The translations under genes and the position numbers were made by a program. 64,000 nt of DNA from an uncultured Eubacteriales bacterium (GTDB taxonomy: Bacteria; Bacillota; Clostridia; Christensenellales; Borkfalkiaceae): contig CATZMZ010000001.1 of assembly GCA_958421945.1 (NCBI GenBank), positions 1 to 64,000 of the forward strand, in the 5' to 3' direction. This document shows positions 52,771-62,238 of the stretch, one piece after another (within the stretch, counting starts at the first letter, position 1; the number at the start of each line of letters is the position of its first letter). Under the pieces are notes generated by a model. The model did not search any database and was not told the DNA's origin. It was given only the letters and a program-made list of their open reading frames with translations.

Positions 52771-54798
52771 TTGAAAGAAAAGTTTTATATGACGACGGCG
52801 ATAGCATACGCTTCGGGCAAGCCGCACATCGGCAACACTTACGAAGCGATACTTGCGGACGCGGTCGCAAGGTTTAAGCGTAAACAGGGTTACGACGTGT
52901 TTCTTCAAACTGGTACGGACGAACACGGGCAGAAAATCGAGGAAATCGCCAAGTCCGCAGGCAAAACCCCGAAGCAACACGTGGACGAGGTTGCCGCGGA
53001 AATTAAACGGCTGTGGGACTTGGTGGGCGTCTCTTACGATAAGTTTATCAGAACGACGAACGAAGAACACGAAAAACAGGTTCAGGCGATTTTTAAAAAG
53101 CTTTACGAGCAGGGCGATATATATAAAGGCTCTTACGAGGGCTGGTATTGCACCCCGTGCGAAAGTTTCTGGACGGAAAGTCAGCTCGTCGACGGCAAAT
53201 GCCCCGATTGCGGCAGGGAAGTAAAAAAAGCCAGGGAAGAAGCGTATTTCTTCAAAATGAGCAAGTACGCGGACAGGCTGTTAAAGTATTACGAGGATAA
53301 CCCCGATTTTATCGTTCCGCTTTCGCGCAAAAACGAAATGGTAAACAACTTCTTAAAGCCGGGACTTCAGGACCTCTGCGTTTCGAGAAGCACCTTTAAG
53401 TGGGGAATCCCCGTCGATTTCGACGACAGACACGTGGTTTACGTGTGGCTTGACGCGCTTGCAAACTATATTACCGGCATCGGCTATAACGCGTACGGCG
53501 AAAGTTCCGCGCAGTTTAACGAGCTTTGGCCTGCCGACGTGCATATTATCGGCAAAGATATTATAAGGTTTCACGTTATTTACTGGCCGATTTTCTTAAT
53601 GGCGCTGGGGCTTCCGCTGCCCAAAAAGGTTTACGGACACGGCTGGCTTTTGCAGGAAGGCGGCAAAATGAGTAAGTCCAAGGGTAACGTGATTTACGCC
53701 GACGACCTCGTGTCCTTTTTCGGCAGGGACGCGGTCAGGTATTACGTTCTTACCGCAATGCCGCAGGATAACGACGGGCTTATTTCGTGGGAAGCGGTTA
53801 TCGATACGGTTAATTCCGATTTGGCTAACGTTTTGGGCAATCTCGTCAGCCGTACCGTCGCTATGATTAACAAGTATTTCGGCGGAACGGTATCCGATAA
53901 GGGTGCGGCGGCGGAGGTAGACGGCGAGCTGAAAACGCTTGTAAGTTCCGCGTATAAAAAGACTTGCGACAAGATGGACGAGTACAGAATTTCCGACGCG
54001 CTGTCAGAAATTTTTGCCGTATTCCGCAGGGCTAATAAGTATATAGACGAAACCACGCCCTGGATACTCGCGAAAAACGAGGAGGAAAAGGACAGACTCG
54101 AAACGGTGTTATATAATCTTGCCGAAAGCGTCGTTACGGGCGTTTCGCTGTTAGCTCCGTTTATGCCCGACACCGCCGAGAAAGCGGCTGCGCAGTTCGG
54201 CGTTTCGTTAAAGAGCTTCGACTCGTGCGCGGATTTCGGCACGCAAAAGGCTTACACGGTCACGCAAAAGCCCGATATGCTTTTCGCAAGGCTTGACGGG
54301 GCTGCTGTTATGGAAAAGGTGAACGCAATGCTCGAAGCGCGCAAAGCCGCCGCGCAAGCGGAAAAGGACGGCGCGAACGAAAAAGGCGGGGCGGCGGATA
54401 ATAAAACGAAGGAAAGCGGCGCAAAACCCGCAGACGGCGCAAAGCCGAAGCTTCACGAACACACGGAAAAGCCGCAGATAGATATCGACGATTTCGGAAA
54501 GGTTCAGCTTAAAATCGCCAAGGTTATCGCTTGCGAAAAGGTTGAAAAAAGCAAAAAGCTGTTAAAGCTTACCGTTAAGCTCGGCGAAGAAGAAAGGACG
54601 GTCGTTTCGGGCATTGCGCACAAGTATTCGCCCGAATATCTCGTCGGCAAAAAGCTTGCTATGATAACCAACTTAAAGCCCGTTAAGCTTTGCGGCATAG
54701 AAAGTCAGGGAATGATAGTTTGTGCGGAAGACATGGACGGCGACGTAGCTTTCCTTTCGCCCGAACACGATATTGCGGACGGCAGCGAAATTTTTTAA
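52771..54798 (+). CDS. metG: Methionyl-tRNA synthetase
   Basis: 675 residues, class I. Starts at TTG 52771 with AGAGG eight bases upstream (ATG 52789 is less well placed). HIGN near residue 18 is the HIGH signature, a zinc knuckle CTPCESFW...CPDCGR lies near 130-150 and KMSKSKGN near 302 is the KMSKS loop. After the anticodon-binding domain there is an Ala/Lys-rich linker (about 520-570) and a C-terminal EMAP/Trbp111 tRNA-binding domain (DIDDFGKVQLKIAKVIACE). Charges initiator and elongator tRNA-Met. Confidence 0.95.
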   Translation: MKEKFYMTTAIAYASGKPHIGNTYEAILADAVARFKRKQGYDVFLQTGTDEHGQKIEEIAKSAGKTPKQHVDEVAAEIKRLWDLVGVSYDKFIRTTNEEHEKQVQAIFKKLYEQGDIYKGSYEGWYCTPCESFWTESQLVDGKCPDCGREVKKAREEAYFFKMSKYADRLLKYYEDNPDFIVPLSRKNEMVNNFLKPGLQDLCVSRSTFKWGIPVDFDDRHVVYVWLDALANYITGIGYNAYGESSAQFNELWPADVHIIGKDIIRFHVIYWPIFLMALGLPLPKKVYGHGWLLQEGGKMSKSKGNVIYADDLVSFFGRDAVRYYVLTAMPQDNDGLISWEAVIDTVNSDLANVLGNLVSRTVAMINKYFGGTVSDKGAAAEVDGELKTLVSSAYKKTCDKMDEYRISDALSEIFAVFRRANKYIDETTPWILAKNEEEKDRLETVLYNLAESVVTGVSLLAPFMPDTAEKAAAQFGVSLKSFDSCADFGTQKAYTVTQKPDMLFARLDGAAVMEKVNAMLEARKAAAQAEKDGANEKGGAADNKTKESGAKPADGAKPKLHEHTEKPQIDIDDFGKVQLKIAKVIACEKVEKSKKLLKLTVKLGEEERTVVSGIAHKYSPEYLVGKKLAMITNLKPVKLCGIESQGMIVCAEDMDGDVAFLSPEHDIADGSEIF

Positions 54799-54810
54799 CG
54801 GGGCGGCGGC

Positions 54811-55584
54811 ATGTATATCGACACGCATTGTCATTTAGACGATGAAAAAATAAAGAATTCTCTGCCCGAAAAAGTGAACGAATTTCTCGCGGCGGGAGTT
54901 ACGCGTGTAATCGACGTAGGTTGCGACGCGGACACGTCCGTTCTCGTTAAGGAGCAAGCCGAAAGCTTCCCTTGCGTGTATTTTGCCGCAGGCTTTCACC
55001 CGATGGACGTAAAGCGTTACGACGAACGGGGCGAAGAGGTTATTCGCGGGCTGTTAAAACACGAAAAATGCGTTGCGGTCGGTGAAATCGGGCTCGATTA
55101 TTACTGGAATAAAGACGACAAAGCGCGGCAAAAGGAATGTTTTATCCGTCAGCTCGAAATCGCTTGCGAAAACAAGCTTCCCGTAAACGTTCACGTTCGC
55201 GACGCGATGGGCGACGCGCTGGAAATTTTAAAACAAAACAAAAATAAGCTCGTGTACGGCGGGGTTATGCACTGCTTTGCGGGCAGCCGCGAAATCGCCG
55301 CGGAAATGCTTAAACTCGGTATGTATATCTCGTTCGGCGGAACGCTTACTTTTAAAAACGCGCGCAGCGCGCCCGAGGTGGCGGCGTTCGTACCCGAGGA
55401 TATGCTTTTAACCGAAACTGACAGCCCGTATCTTGCGCCCGAACCGCTGCGAGGCACGGTGAATACTCCGAAAAATATTCCGTTAATAGTCAGACGGCTT
55501 GCCGAATTGCGACGCGTTGACGAGATTAAACTTGCCGCTCGGATTATGAATAACGCGGAAACGCTGTTTCCGAAACTTAAATAA
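54811..55584 (+). CDS. tatD: TatD-family metal-dependent hydrolase (DNase)
   Basis: 257 residues. DTHCHLDDEK (metal site), GFHPMD, AVGEIGLDYY, HVRDA, GVMHCFAGS and LTETDSPYLAP are the TatD/YcfH motifs. Cytosolic deoxyribonuclease family, linked to DNA repair. Twelve bases after metG, a gene order common in Firmicutes (metG-tatD-rsmA), so co-transcription is expected. Confidence 0.95.
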   Translation: MYIDTHCHLDDEKIKNSLPEKVNEFLAAGVTRVIDVGCDADTSVLVKEQAESFPCVYFAAGFHPMDVKRYDERGEEVIRGLLKHEKCVAVGEIGLDYYWNKDDKARQKECFIRQLEIACENKLPVNVHVRDAMGDALEILKQNKNKLVYGGVMHCFAGSREIAAEMLKLGMYISFGGTLTFKNARSAPEVAAFVPEDMLLTETDSPYLAPEPLRGTVNTPKNIPLIVRRLAELRRVDEIKLAARIMNNAETLFPKLK

Positions 55585-55587
55585 AAA

Positions 55588-55624
55588 AAGAAAACGAAAC
55601 CTAAAAAAGGCTTCGTTCTCTTTT
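55588..55624 (+). terminator. Terminator-like hairpin after tatD
   Basis: AACGAA and CCT pair with AGG and TTCGTT around a short loop, with one mismatch, then CTCTTTTAG. Confidence 0.6.
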
Positions 55625-55727
55625 AGTCATTAGTGAAACGCTTTCGGGTAAGGGATTTCCTTACGGAATTATTATGGTCGGGTTTTTGCGTAATATGCGC
55701 GAAACGAGAATGAAAACAAGGTAATTT

Positions 55728-56561
55728 ATGGAAAAAGATTTAAGGCGGCTTTTAAGTAAATACGGCTTAACGTTCAAAAAGGCGTTCGGGCAGAATTTTT
55801 TGTCCGACGAACGGCTGCTCGGCACAATCGTCGAGAAAGCGGGCGTTACCGCGGAGGATACCGTTATAGAAATAGGCTGCGGCGCGGGGACTTTAACGCG
55901 TGAGCTTGCGTTGCGTGCCAAAAAAGTTATCGGTTACGAAATCGACCGCTCCTTAAAACCGCTTCTTTCGGACGTTTTAAGCGAATTCGATAACGTTAAA
56001 ATCATTTATAAAGACGTTATGAAGGAGAGCGTCGAAAGCTTACAGAAGGAAGCGGGCGGCTGCTATAAAATCGTCGCAAACCTGCCTTATTACATTACCA
56101 CGCCTATCGTTATGCGCTTTCTCGAAAGCTCGGATATGCTTCTTTCGATGTCCGTTATGGTGCAGGAGGAGGTTGCAGAAAGATTCGTCTCTTTGCCCGA
56201 TTCGCCAGAATACGGCGCGATTACCGTCGGCATTAACCTGCGCGGTTACGCCGAAATCGTCGAGAGAGTCCCGCGGGAAATGTTCACGCCCGCGCCTAAC
56301 GTGGATTCCGCCGTCGTTAAAATAACGCTCGCACGCGACAAGTTCCGCGGCACGGACTTTGCCGCTGTCAGGGAAACCGTTAAGGCGGCGTTTTCAAGCA
56401 GAAGAAAAATGCTCGTCAATAACCTTATGAATTTTTATAAGCTCGCGCGCGCGGACGCCGAAAAAGCGCTTATCGCCGCGAATATTCCTCTCACCGCAAG
56501 GGGCGAAGCCCTTTCCGCCGAGGAGTTTATCAGGCTTTCGGAGGAGTTGAAACATGTTTAA
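55728..56561 (+). CDS. rsmA: 16S rRNA dimethyladenosine transferase RsmA (KsgA)
   Basis: 277 residues. FGQNFLSDERLL, EIGCGAGTLTREL (SAM motif I), NLPYYITTPIV (catalytic NLPY), and VQEEVAERFVS are diagnostic. It dimethylates two adjacent adenosines near the 3' end of 16S rRNA during 30S maturation. AAGGTAATTT precedes the ATG. Overlaps the next gene by eight bases. Confidence 0.97.
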   Translation: MEKDLRRLLSKYGLTFKKAFGQNFLSDERLLGTIVEKAGVTAEDTVIEIGCGAGTLTRELALRAKKVIGYEIDRSLKPLLSDVLSEFDNVKIIYKDVMKESVESLQKEAGGCYKIVANLPYYITTPIVMRFLESSDMLLSMSVMVQEEVAERFVSLPDSPEYGAITVGINLRGYAEIVERVPREMFTPAPNVDSAVVKITLARDKFRGTDFAAVRETVKAAFSSRRKMLVNNLMNFYKLARADAEKALIAANIPLTARGEALSAEEFIRLSEELKHV

Positions 56562-57165
56562 CGAGGACAAAACGCCGTTACGTGCGGACGGTTCGGAGAA
56601 AAAAACTTTGGTCGTAGCGAGCGGAAACGCAGGAAAAATTCGCGAAATCGCCGCGATTTTAAGCGAATATAACGTGGTCGGGTATAAGCGACTCGGGTTT
56701 ACGGAAGAAATAGAGGAAACGGGCGAAAGCTTTTACGAAAACGCGCTGATTAAAGCCAAAACCGTTTCGGACGCGCTCGGACTTCCCGCGCTTGCGGACG
56801 ATTCGGGACTTTGCGTGGACGCGCTTCACGGCGCACCTGGGATTTACAGCGCACGTTACGCGGGCGACGGCAGCGACGAAAGCAATATCGATAAGCTGCT
56901 TTTAGCTATGAAAGACGAAAAGGACAGATCGGCAAAGTTCGTATCCGCGGTGGTTCTGTATTACCCCGACGGAAAAATCGTTTTCGCACAGGGCGAAACG
57001 GAGGGTGAAATTTTGTACGAGCGCAAGGGGACGGGCGGATTCGGTTACGACCCCGTGTTTTTCAGCAAAGATTTAAATAAAAGCTTCGGGGAAGCTTCCG
57101 CTTTCGAGAAAAACGCCGTTTCGCACAGGGGCAGGGCGTTAGCCGCTTTGCGTAATAAGCTTTAA
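56554..57165 (+). CDS. rdgB: Non-canonical purine NTP pyrophosphatase (RdgB/HAM1)
   Basis: 203 residues with an about 17-residue N-terminal extension before VVASGNAGKIREI. Further motifs: ETGESFYENALIKAK, ADDSGLCVDALHGAPGIYSARYAG and GFGYDPVFF. Removes ITP, dITP and XTP from nucleotide pools. GGAGGAG upstream lies in the end of rsmA. A terminator follows directly. Confidence 0.95.
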   Translation: MFNEDKTPLRADGSEKKTLVVASGNAGKIREIAAILSEYNVVGYKRLGFTEEIEETGESFYENALIKAKTVSDALGLPALADDSGLCVDALHGAPGIYSARYAGDGSDESNIDKLLLAMKDEKDRSAKFVSAVVLYYPDGKIVFAQGETEGEILYERKGTGGFGYDPVFFSKDLNKSFGEASAFEKNAVSHRGRALAALRNKL

Positions 57166-57170
57166 AAACA

Positions 57171-57195
57171 AAAAATCGGGCTAAACCCGATTTTT
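57171..57195. terminator. Bidirectional terminator between rdgB and rpmB
   Basis: AAAAATCGGG (57171-57180), loop CTAAA, CCCGATTTTT (57186-57195). A and T tracts make it work from both sides for the two convergent genes. Confidence 0.88.
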
Positions 57196-57241
57196 ATGCT
57201 TTTAAAACCAAACCGACGGTAAAAACCGCCCGCAGCCGAAC

Positions 57242-57433
57242 TTACGCCCTTTCGACTTTGCCGCTCTTTATGCATCTGGCGCAAACGTACTCTTTAGAAG
57301 TAGTACCGTCCGCGGTTTTGATATTGATTTTTTGAAGATTGGCTTCGTAAGATCTCGGAGCTTTACGGTTGGAGTGGCTGACCGTGTTGCCGGATAATTT
57401 GCCTTTACCGCATACGCTGCAAACTTTACTCAT
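57242..57433 (-). CDS. rpmB: 50S ribosomal protein L28
   Basis: 63 residues. CSVCGKGKLSGNTVSHSNR and CARCIKSGKVER are L28 features; the two CxxC pairs make it the zinc-binding (C+) form. GGAGGAT site before the ATG, promoter at 57471-57499. Component of the large subunit; transcribed alone. Confidence 0.97.
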   Translation of the reverse strand: MSKVCSVCGKGKLSGNTVSHSNRKAPRSYEANLQKINIKTADGTTSKEYVCARCIKSGKVERA

Positions 57434-57470
57434 ATTCTTATCCTCCGCAGGAAAATTTTTAACACAAGAT

Positions 57471-57499
57471 ACTTTAACATATTATCGGATAAAAAGCAA
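57471..57499 (-). promoter_or_regulatory. Promoter of rpmB
   Basis: Minus-strand TTGCTT (57499-57494), 17-base spacer, TAAAGT (57476-57471). Confidence 0.72.
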
Positions 57500-57591
57500 C
57501 GGTTTTAGGGGAAAAAAATAAAAAATTACGTCATTTTCGCGCCGGACGCCCGTAAGAACGTAAAATATTTAAATTTTACGGCTTAAAAACT

Positions 57592-57619
57592 TGCAAATTA
57601 AGTGTAAATATTGTAAAAT
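57592..57619 (+). promoter_or_regulatory. Probable promoter of yloU-fakA
   Basis: TTGCAA 57592-57597, 16-base spacer, TAAAAT 57614-57619, about 30 bases before the ATG at 57648. Confidence 0.5.
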
Positions 57620-57647
57620 ATCATTATCGCTTATAATAGAGGTTCTT

Positions 57648-57998
57648 ATGTCCGTTAAAACGAACAACATTTACGGAAAAATCGTAATCTCAGATAATAC
57701 GATAGAACGCTTTGTTTCAAAGGTCGCCGCAGACTGTTACGGAATCGTCAGATTCGTCCCGGCGAATCTTTTTGATGCAATCGTAAGTTTTTTCAAATTC
57801 GGCACGGGGGTTAAGGGGATTAAGGTTCACTCCTCCGGTGACAGAATTTTTATCGATGTTTCCGTTATCGTTAAATACGGGGTTTCGGTTAAGGCTGTTA
57901 TAGACGCCTTAAAAGAATCGGTCAAGTATAAAGTGGAAAAATTTACCGGTATGATTGTCGATTCTATTAACGTTCTGGTTATGGACGTCGATAAATAA
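57648..57998 (+). CDS. Asp23/Gls24 family protein (YloU type)
   Basis: 116 residues from ATG 57648 with AGAGG five bases before it; a TTG at 57591 overlaps the promoter and is rejected. The motif GKIVISDNTIERFVSKVAADCYGIV and the C-terminal VDSINVLVMDV are those of the Asp23 domain. YloU proteins are encoded just before fakA (yloV) in most Firmicutes, as here, 44 bases apart. Role poorly known, linked to envelope stress. Confidence 0.9.
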   Translation: MSVKTNNIYGKIVISDNTIERFVSKVAADCYGIVRFVPANLFDAIVSFFKFGTGVKGIKVHSSGDRIFIDVSVIVKYGVSVKAVIDALKESVKYKVEKFTGMIVDSINVLVMDVDK

Positions 57999-58042
57999 GC
58001 GTTTAATAAAAATATTTTCCTTAATTATAACAGGAGTGTATA

Positions 58043-59671
58043 ATGCAAAAAACGATAAACGGAGCAATGCTTCGGTCTATGATACTGACCGCTGCAAAGG
58101 TTCTTGAAATAAACAGGGTTGCCGTTGACTCTCTCAACGTATTTCCCGTACCCGACGGCGATACGGGTACTAATATGTCGCTTACTCTGCAATCGGCAGT
58201 TAAGGAACTGGTTAACTGCAACAGCAACAAAATTTCCGCAATTTCGGACGCGGTGTCGCGCGGTGCGCTTCGCGGCGCGCGCGGTAACTCGGGCGTTATT
58301 ACCTCGCAGATTTTAAGGGGTATGTGCAACGTCTTTAAGAAGGTGGAAGAAATTGACGTTAAAACCTTCGCGCAGGCACTTATGACGGGTGCGGAGGTCG
58401 CGTACGGCGCGGTCAGCAAGCCCAAGGAAGGCACGATGCTTACCGTTATCCGTATGATTGCCGAAAACGCACAGACCACGAGAAGAAGGCACGTTGATTT
58501 TGAAACTTTCCTGCCCGAAATCATCAAAGCGGGCAACGAAGCGGTGGACCTTACCCCGAGCCTTTTGCCCGTTCTTAAAAAAGCGGGCGTGGTTGACGCG
58601 GGCGGAAAGGGCTTGATGTGCATATTAGACGGTATGTATAAAGCCGTTATCGGCGAAACCGTCAGCGCGGATATTGAAATTTCCGACGCCAAATCGAGCG
58701 AAACCGCGATGGAACACGCCGACATTATGAGTCTTGGCAGTATCGAGTTCGCTTATTGTACGGAATTTTTTATCATAAACCTTAAAAAACAAACCACGAT
58801 GGCGGACATAGAACGGTTTAAGGAATTCCTGATGACTATCGGCGATTGCGTTATCGTTATCGGCGACCTCGAATTCGTTAAGGTTCACGTCCACACGAAT
58901 CAACCGGGCGTCGCGCTTTCAAAGGCTTTGGCTCTCGGTGAGCTGGATAAGCTTAAAATCGAAAACATGCTCGAACAAAACCGCGCGCTTATGAAGAAGT
59001 ACGAGGAAGAGAAAAAGGAAATGGGCATGATGAGCGTTTCCGCCGGCGACGGTATTTCCTCTATCTTTAAAGACCTTATGGTCGATTCGGTTATCGAGGG
59101 CGGGCAGTCGATGAATCCTTCCTCAAGCGACATTGCGGACGCCGTTCAGAGAATTAACGCGGAGAACGTTTTCGTTTTCCCCAACAACAAGAACATTATT
59201 CTTGCGGCGGAGCAGGCTAAATCGCTCGTCGAAAACAAGACGATTCACGTTATCCCGACTAAAAATATTCCGCAGGGCTTTTCAGCCGCGCTCGCCTTTA
59301 ACCCCGACTTATCCGTGGACGAAAACAAGGCGAATATGATTCACGCGCTCGATTCGGTTACTGTCGGGCAGGTTACCTACGCCGTCAGAAATACCAAGCT
59401 TTACGGCTTCGATTTAAGGGTCGGCGACATTATGGGTCTTGATAACAAGAAAATTCTTTCCACCGGCAAGGACGTGGGCGAGGTTACGCTTAACCTTATC
59501 GAAAAACTGCGCAGCGACGAAGAAATGATTACTCTTTATTATGGCAAGGACGTTAAAGAGGAGGACGCGGAAGCTCTTGCCGCCGTTATCCAAGAACAGT
59601 ATCCCGATTGCGACGTGGAAATTCATTACGGCGGTCAGCCTATCTATTATTATTACATTGCTTTGGAATAA
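58043..59671 (+). CDS. fakA: Fatty acid kinase catalytic subunit FakA (YloV, DAK-type)
   Basis: 542 residues. The N-terminal DhaL-like ATP domain (about 1-205) has PVPDGDTGTNMSLTL and GARGNSGVITSQILRG; the middle and C-terminal parts (to IHYGGQPIYYYYIALE) are the normal FakA extension. FakA phosphorylates fatty acids held by DegV/FakB proteins (two encoded at 30066 and 34139), and the acyl-phosphate is used by PlsX (32849). AGGAG site upstream. In the usual order it precedes recG, as here. Confidence 0.93.
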   Translation: MQKTINGAMLRSMILTAAKVLEINRVAVDSLNVFPVPDGDTGTNMSLTLQSAVKELVNCNSNKISAISDAVSRGALRGARGNSGVITSQILRGMCNVFKKVEEIDVKTFAQALMTGAEVAYGAVSKPKEGTMLTVIRMIAENAQTTRRRHVDFETFLPEIIKAGNEAVDLTPSLLPVLKKAGVVDAGGKGLMCILDGMYKAVIGETVSADIEISDAKSSETAMEHADIMSLGSIEFAYCTEFFIINLKKQTTMADIERFKEFLMTIGDCVIVIGDLEFVKVHVHTNQPGVALSKALALGELDKLKIENMLEQNRALMKKYEEEKKEMGMMSVSAGDGISSIFKDLMVDSVIEGGQSMNPSSSDIADAVQRINAENVFVFPNNKNIILAAEQAKSLVENKTIHVIPTKNIPQGFSAALAFNPDLSVDENKANMIHALDSVTVGQVTYAVRNTKLYGFDLRVGDIMGLDNKKILSTGKDVGEVTLNLIEKLRSDEEMITLYYGKDVKEEDAEALAAVIQEQYPDCDVEIHYGGQPIYYYYIALE

Positions 59672-60030
59672 TACGTTGCTATGTAATAATTGCCGTAAAC
59701 GCAGTACGGGCAAACGCTCGCGCTTCGCAGTGATATTTGCCTGACGGCAAGTTATAGGAATTTGCGGTTGTATTTGTCTGACGGCAAGATGAGATTTTAT
59801 TTAATAATACTTTGGCAAAGCCGAAACATATCTTTCAAATTCGTTTGAAAAAGTAATCGGCAGGCTACGTTTCTTCTGGAAACAAACGAAAAGGATAGAA
59901 ATATTTTGCTATCCTTTTATATTTTCCGAAAATCCTTTGGGGTTTGTCGTAAACGGCATTGTTTCTCTTTTTTGTTTAATTCGTGCGTAATAGGTTAACA
60001 GGTATTTAACGCATTATCGCGAGGGGCTTT
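59672..60030. other. Non-coding gap between fakA and recG
   Basis: Holds short direct repeats (ATTTGCCTGACGGCAAG and ATTTGTCTGACGGCAAG near 59733-59790), likely repeat remnants, and the hairpin at 59889-59918. No promoter for recG recognised with confidence. Confidence 0.5.
59889..59924. terminator. Terminator between fakA and recG
   Basis: AAAAGGATAG (59889-59898), ten-base loop, CTATCCTTTT (59909-59918), then ATATTTT. Confidence 0.65.
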
Positions 60031-62043
60031 ATGGAACTTACAAAAATACGCGGCATAAGCGAAAAGCGCGCCGAGGACCTGAATAAAATGGGCGTTTTCG
60101 ATACGGGCGATTTGCTCCGTTGTTTTCCGCGCGCCTATCTCGACATGCGTTTTAAACAACCGCTCAAATACGCCTATAACAACGACGTGGTGCTTACCGT
60201 CGGCAGAGTTATAAGCGTTCCCGTGGCGCGGTATTTTCGTCGCGGGGGCATGGTTAAGGTCGCGTGCGAACAGGAAGGGTTTGTTTTTTCGGTGGTTTGG
60301 TTCAATCAGCCGTACGTGGCGGGCAGGCTTAAACCCGGTGAGGAATATCTCTTTTACGGCAGGGTTAAAAACGACGGACTTTCCGTTTCGCTTACCAACC
60401 CGTCTTTCGAACTTTGCGAAAATGCGTACCGCCTTAAAGGGATAGTTCCGCAATATAAAATCAAGGGCGGCTTAACTCAAAAAATTATGCGCGACGCCGT
60501 TCGGCTTGCCGTGGACCTGGAAAAACCGCAATCGGTTATTCCCGAGGCGTTAAGGAAAAAATACGGCTTATCCGATTTGTACGCCGCTTATCGCGAGGTT
60601 CACAACCCGCAAAGCTTCGACGCGGAAAAGAAAGCCGCCGACAGAATCGCCGTGGAGGAATATTTCGCGCTTATCTCCGCTTTTAAGTATATTAAAGGTG
60701 GCAGAGAACAGGTCAGAATTCACCGTTACGACTGTAACGAACGGGAATTGCTTAAATTTATTTTCGACCGCTTTCCGTTCGAGTTTACCGACGGACAGAA
60801 AAAAGCCGTAAACGAAATTTACGCCGATATGACGGGTTCGTCCGTTATGAACAGGCTTATGCAGGGGGACGTCGGCAGCGGCAAAACCGCCGTGTCCATG
60901 TGCGCCGTTTTCATCGCGATAAAAAGCGGGTATCAGGCGGCTTTTTTAGCACCTACCGAGGTTCTTGCGCGGCAAAATTACGAGGCGGCAAAACGCGCTT
61001 TCCCCGATTATAACGTGGAACTTTTAACCGGTTCTAACACCGCCAAAGAGAAAAAAGACATAAAAGCCGCGCTTAAAGACGGGTTTATTAACGTTATCGT
61101 CGGCACGCACGCGCTGCTTACCGAGGATACGGAGTTTAAAAGGCTTTCCCTTTGCGTTTGCGACGAGCAACAGCGTTTCGGCGTTGCTCAAAGAAGCAGT
61201 CTATTAAATAAAGGAGTTACGCCCGACGTTCTGGTTATGAGTGCGACGCCCATTCCGAGAACGTTATCGCTTATTTTTTACGGCGATTTGGATATTTCCA
61301 CTATTTCCGACAAGCCTAAAATGCGCGTTCCCGTGCAAACTAATATCGTTCCGTCAGAAAAATATTCGGATATGCTTAATTTCGTCCGCAACGAAGCCAA
61401 AGAAGGCAGGCAGGCTTATTTCGTTTGTCCCAAAATTGACGGCGACGAGGAAGGCGAAATAATCAGCGCGACCGAGCTTTACGAGGAGCTTAAAGAAAAA
61501 CTCGCGCCCGTTTCGGTAGGTCTTATGCACGGCAAAATGAAGGAAAAAGAAAAAAATCAGGTAATGAGCGATTTTAAGGCCAAAAAATTCTCCGTTCTCG
61601 TTTCCACCACGGTTATAGAGGTAGGGGTTGACGTCCCGTCCGCATCCGTTATGGTCATTTACAATGCGGAACGGTTCGGACTTTCGCAAATTCATCAGCT
61701 TCGCGGCAGGGTGGGCAGGTCGGATATTAAAAGCTATTGTTTTCTGCTTTCGTCCGCTAAAAATCCCGAGGCGGTCGAACGGCTTAAAATAGTTAAGGAT
61801 AATTCGGACGGTTTTAAAATTTCCGAATACGATTATAAATTGCGCGGCTCGGGCGATTTTATGGGCGGCAGGCAAAGCGGAAAATTTATGAGCGACCTCG
61901 GCGCGTTAAATTACGACTCCGAAGCCATCTTCCTCGCGAAAAAAATCAGCGACGAAACGTTCGAGCGCGGCGAAAATTCCGAGGCGATTAAAAACGTGGC
62001 TATCCGCAAGTACCAAAAACTTAAAGATATTTCTATGAATTGA
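60031..62043 (+). CDS. recG: ATP-dependent DNA helicase RecG
   Basis: 670 residues. N-terminal wedge/OB domain (to about 170), Walker A GDVGSGKT near residue 284, DEQQRFGV in place of the DEQHRFGV box, ATPIPRTL, and C-terminal QLRGRVGRS with a TRG-type end (GSGDFMGGRQSG). It drives branch migration of stalled forks and Holliday junctions. GAGGGG precedes ATG 60031. The Gln for His change in DEQQ is mild. Confidence 0.96.
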   Translation: MELTKIRGISEKRAEDLNKMGVFDTGDLLRCFPRAYLDMRFKQPLKYAYNNDVVLTVGRVISVPVARYFRRGGMVKVACEQEGFVFSVVWFNQPYVAGRLKPGEEYLFYGRVKNDGLSVSLTNPSFELCENAYRLKGIVPQYKIKGGLTQKIMRDAVRLAVDLEKPQSVIPEALRKKYGLSDLYAAYREVHNPQSFDAEKKAADRIAVEEYFALISAFKYIKGGREQVRIHRYDCNERELLKFIFDRFPFEFTDGQKKAVNEIYADMTGSSVMNRLMQGDVGSGKTAVSMCAVFIAIKSGYQAAFLAPTEVLARQNYEAAKRAFPDYNVELLTGSNTAKEKKDIKAALKDGFINVIVGTHALLTEDTEFKRLSLCVCDEQQRFGVAQRSSLLNKGVTPDVLVMSATPIPRTLSLIFYGDLDISTISDKPKMRVPVQTNIVPSEKYSDMLNFVRNEAKEGRQAYFVCPKIDGDEEGEIISATELYEELKEKLAPVSVGLMHGKMKEKEKNQVMSDFKAKKFSVLVSTTVIEVGVDVPSASVMVIYNAERFGLSQIHQLRGRVGRSDIKSYCFLLSSAKNPEAVERLKIVKDNSDGFKISEYDYKLRGSGDFMGGRQSGKFMSDLGALNYDSEAIFLAKKISDETFERGENSEAIKNVAIRKYQKLKDISMN

Positions 62044-62110
62044 ATATTAAAAAACAATTCTTCGGACTGATTATATAATATCGATTATATAGTATTACGG
62101 CAATTAAACG

Positions 62111-62145
62111 GCGCGGGCATTTGCTTTTTCGGCAAATGCCCGCGC
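62111..62145. terminator. Hairpin between convergent recG and XRE gene
   Basis: GCGCGGGCATTTGC (62111-62124) and GCAAATGCCCGCGC (62132-62145), perfect 14 bp. AT-rich TATATAGTATATA repeats follow at 62178-62210. Confidence 0.65.
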
Positions 62146-62238
62146 TTGATTATCATCGTTTTTCTTTTGCTTTTTATATAGTATATAATGTATATATAGT
62201 ATATAACGTATTACGTTTTGCGATAGTGCGTTAAAAAA

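Noticed and set aside
52688..52870. 61-residue N-terminal extension of SpmA
   Set aside because: Would lie across the metG promoter and start, has no homology to SpmA, and is an antisense shadow of metG.
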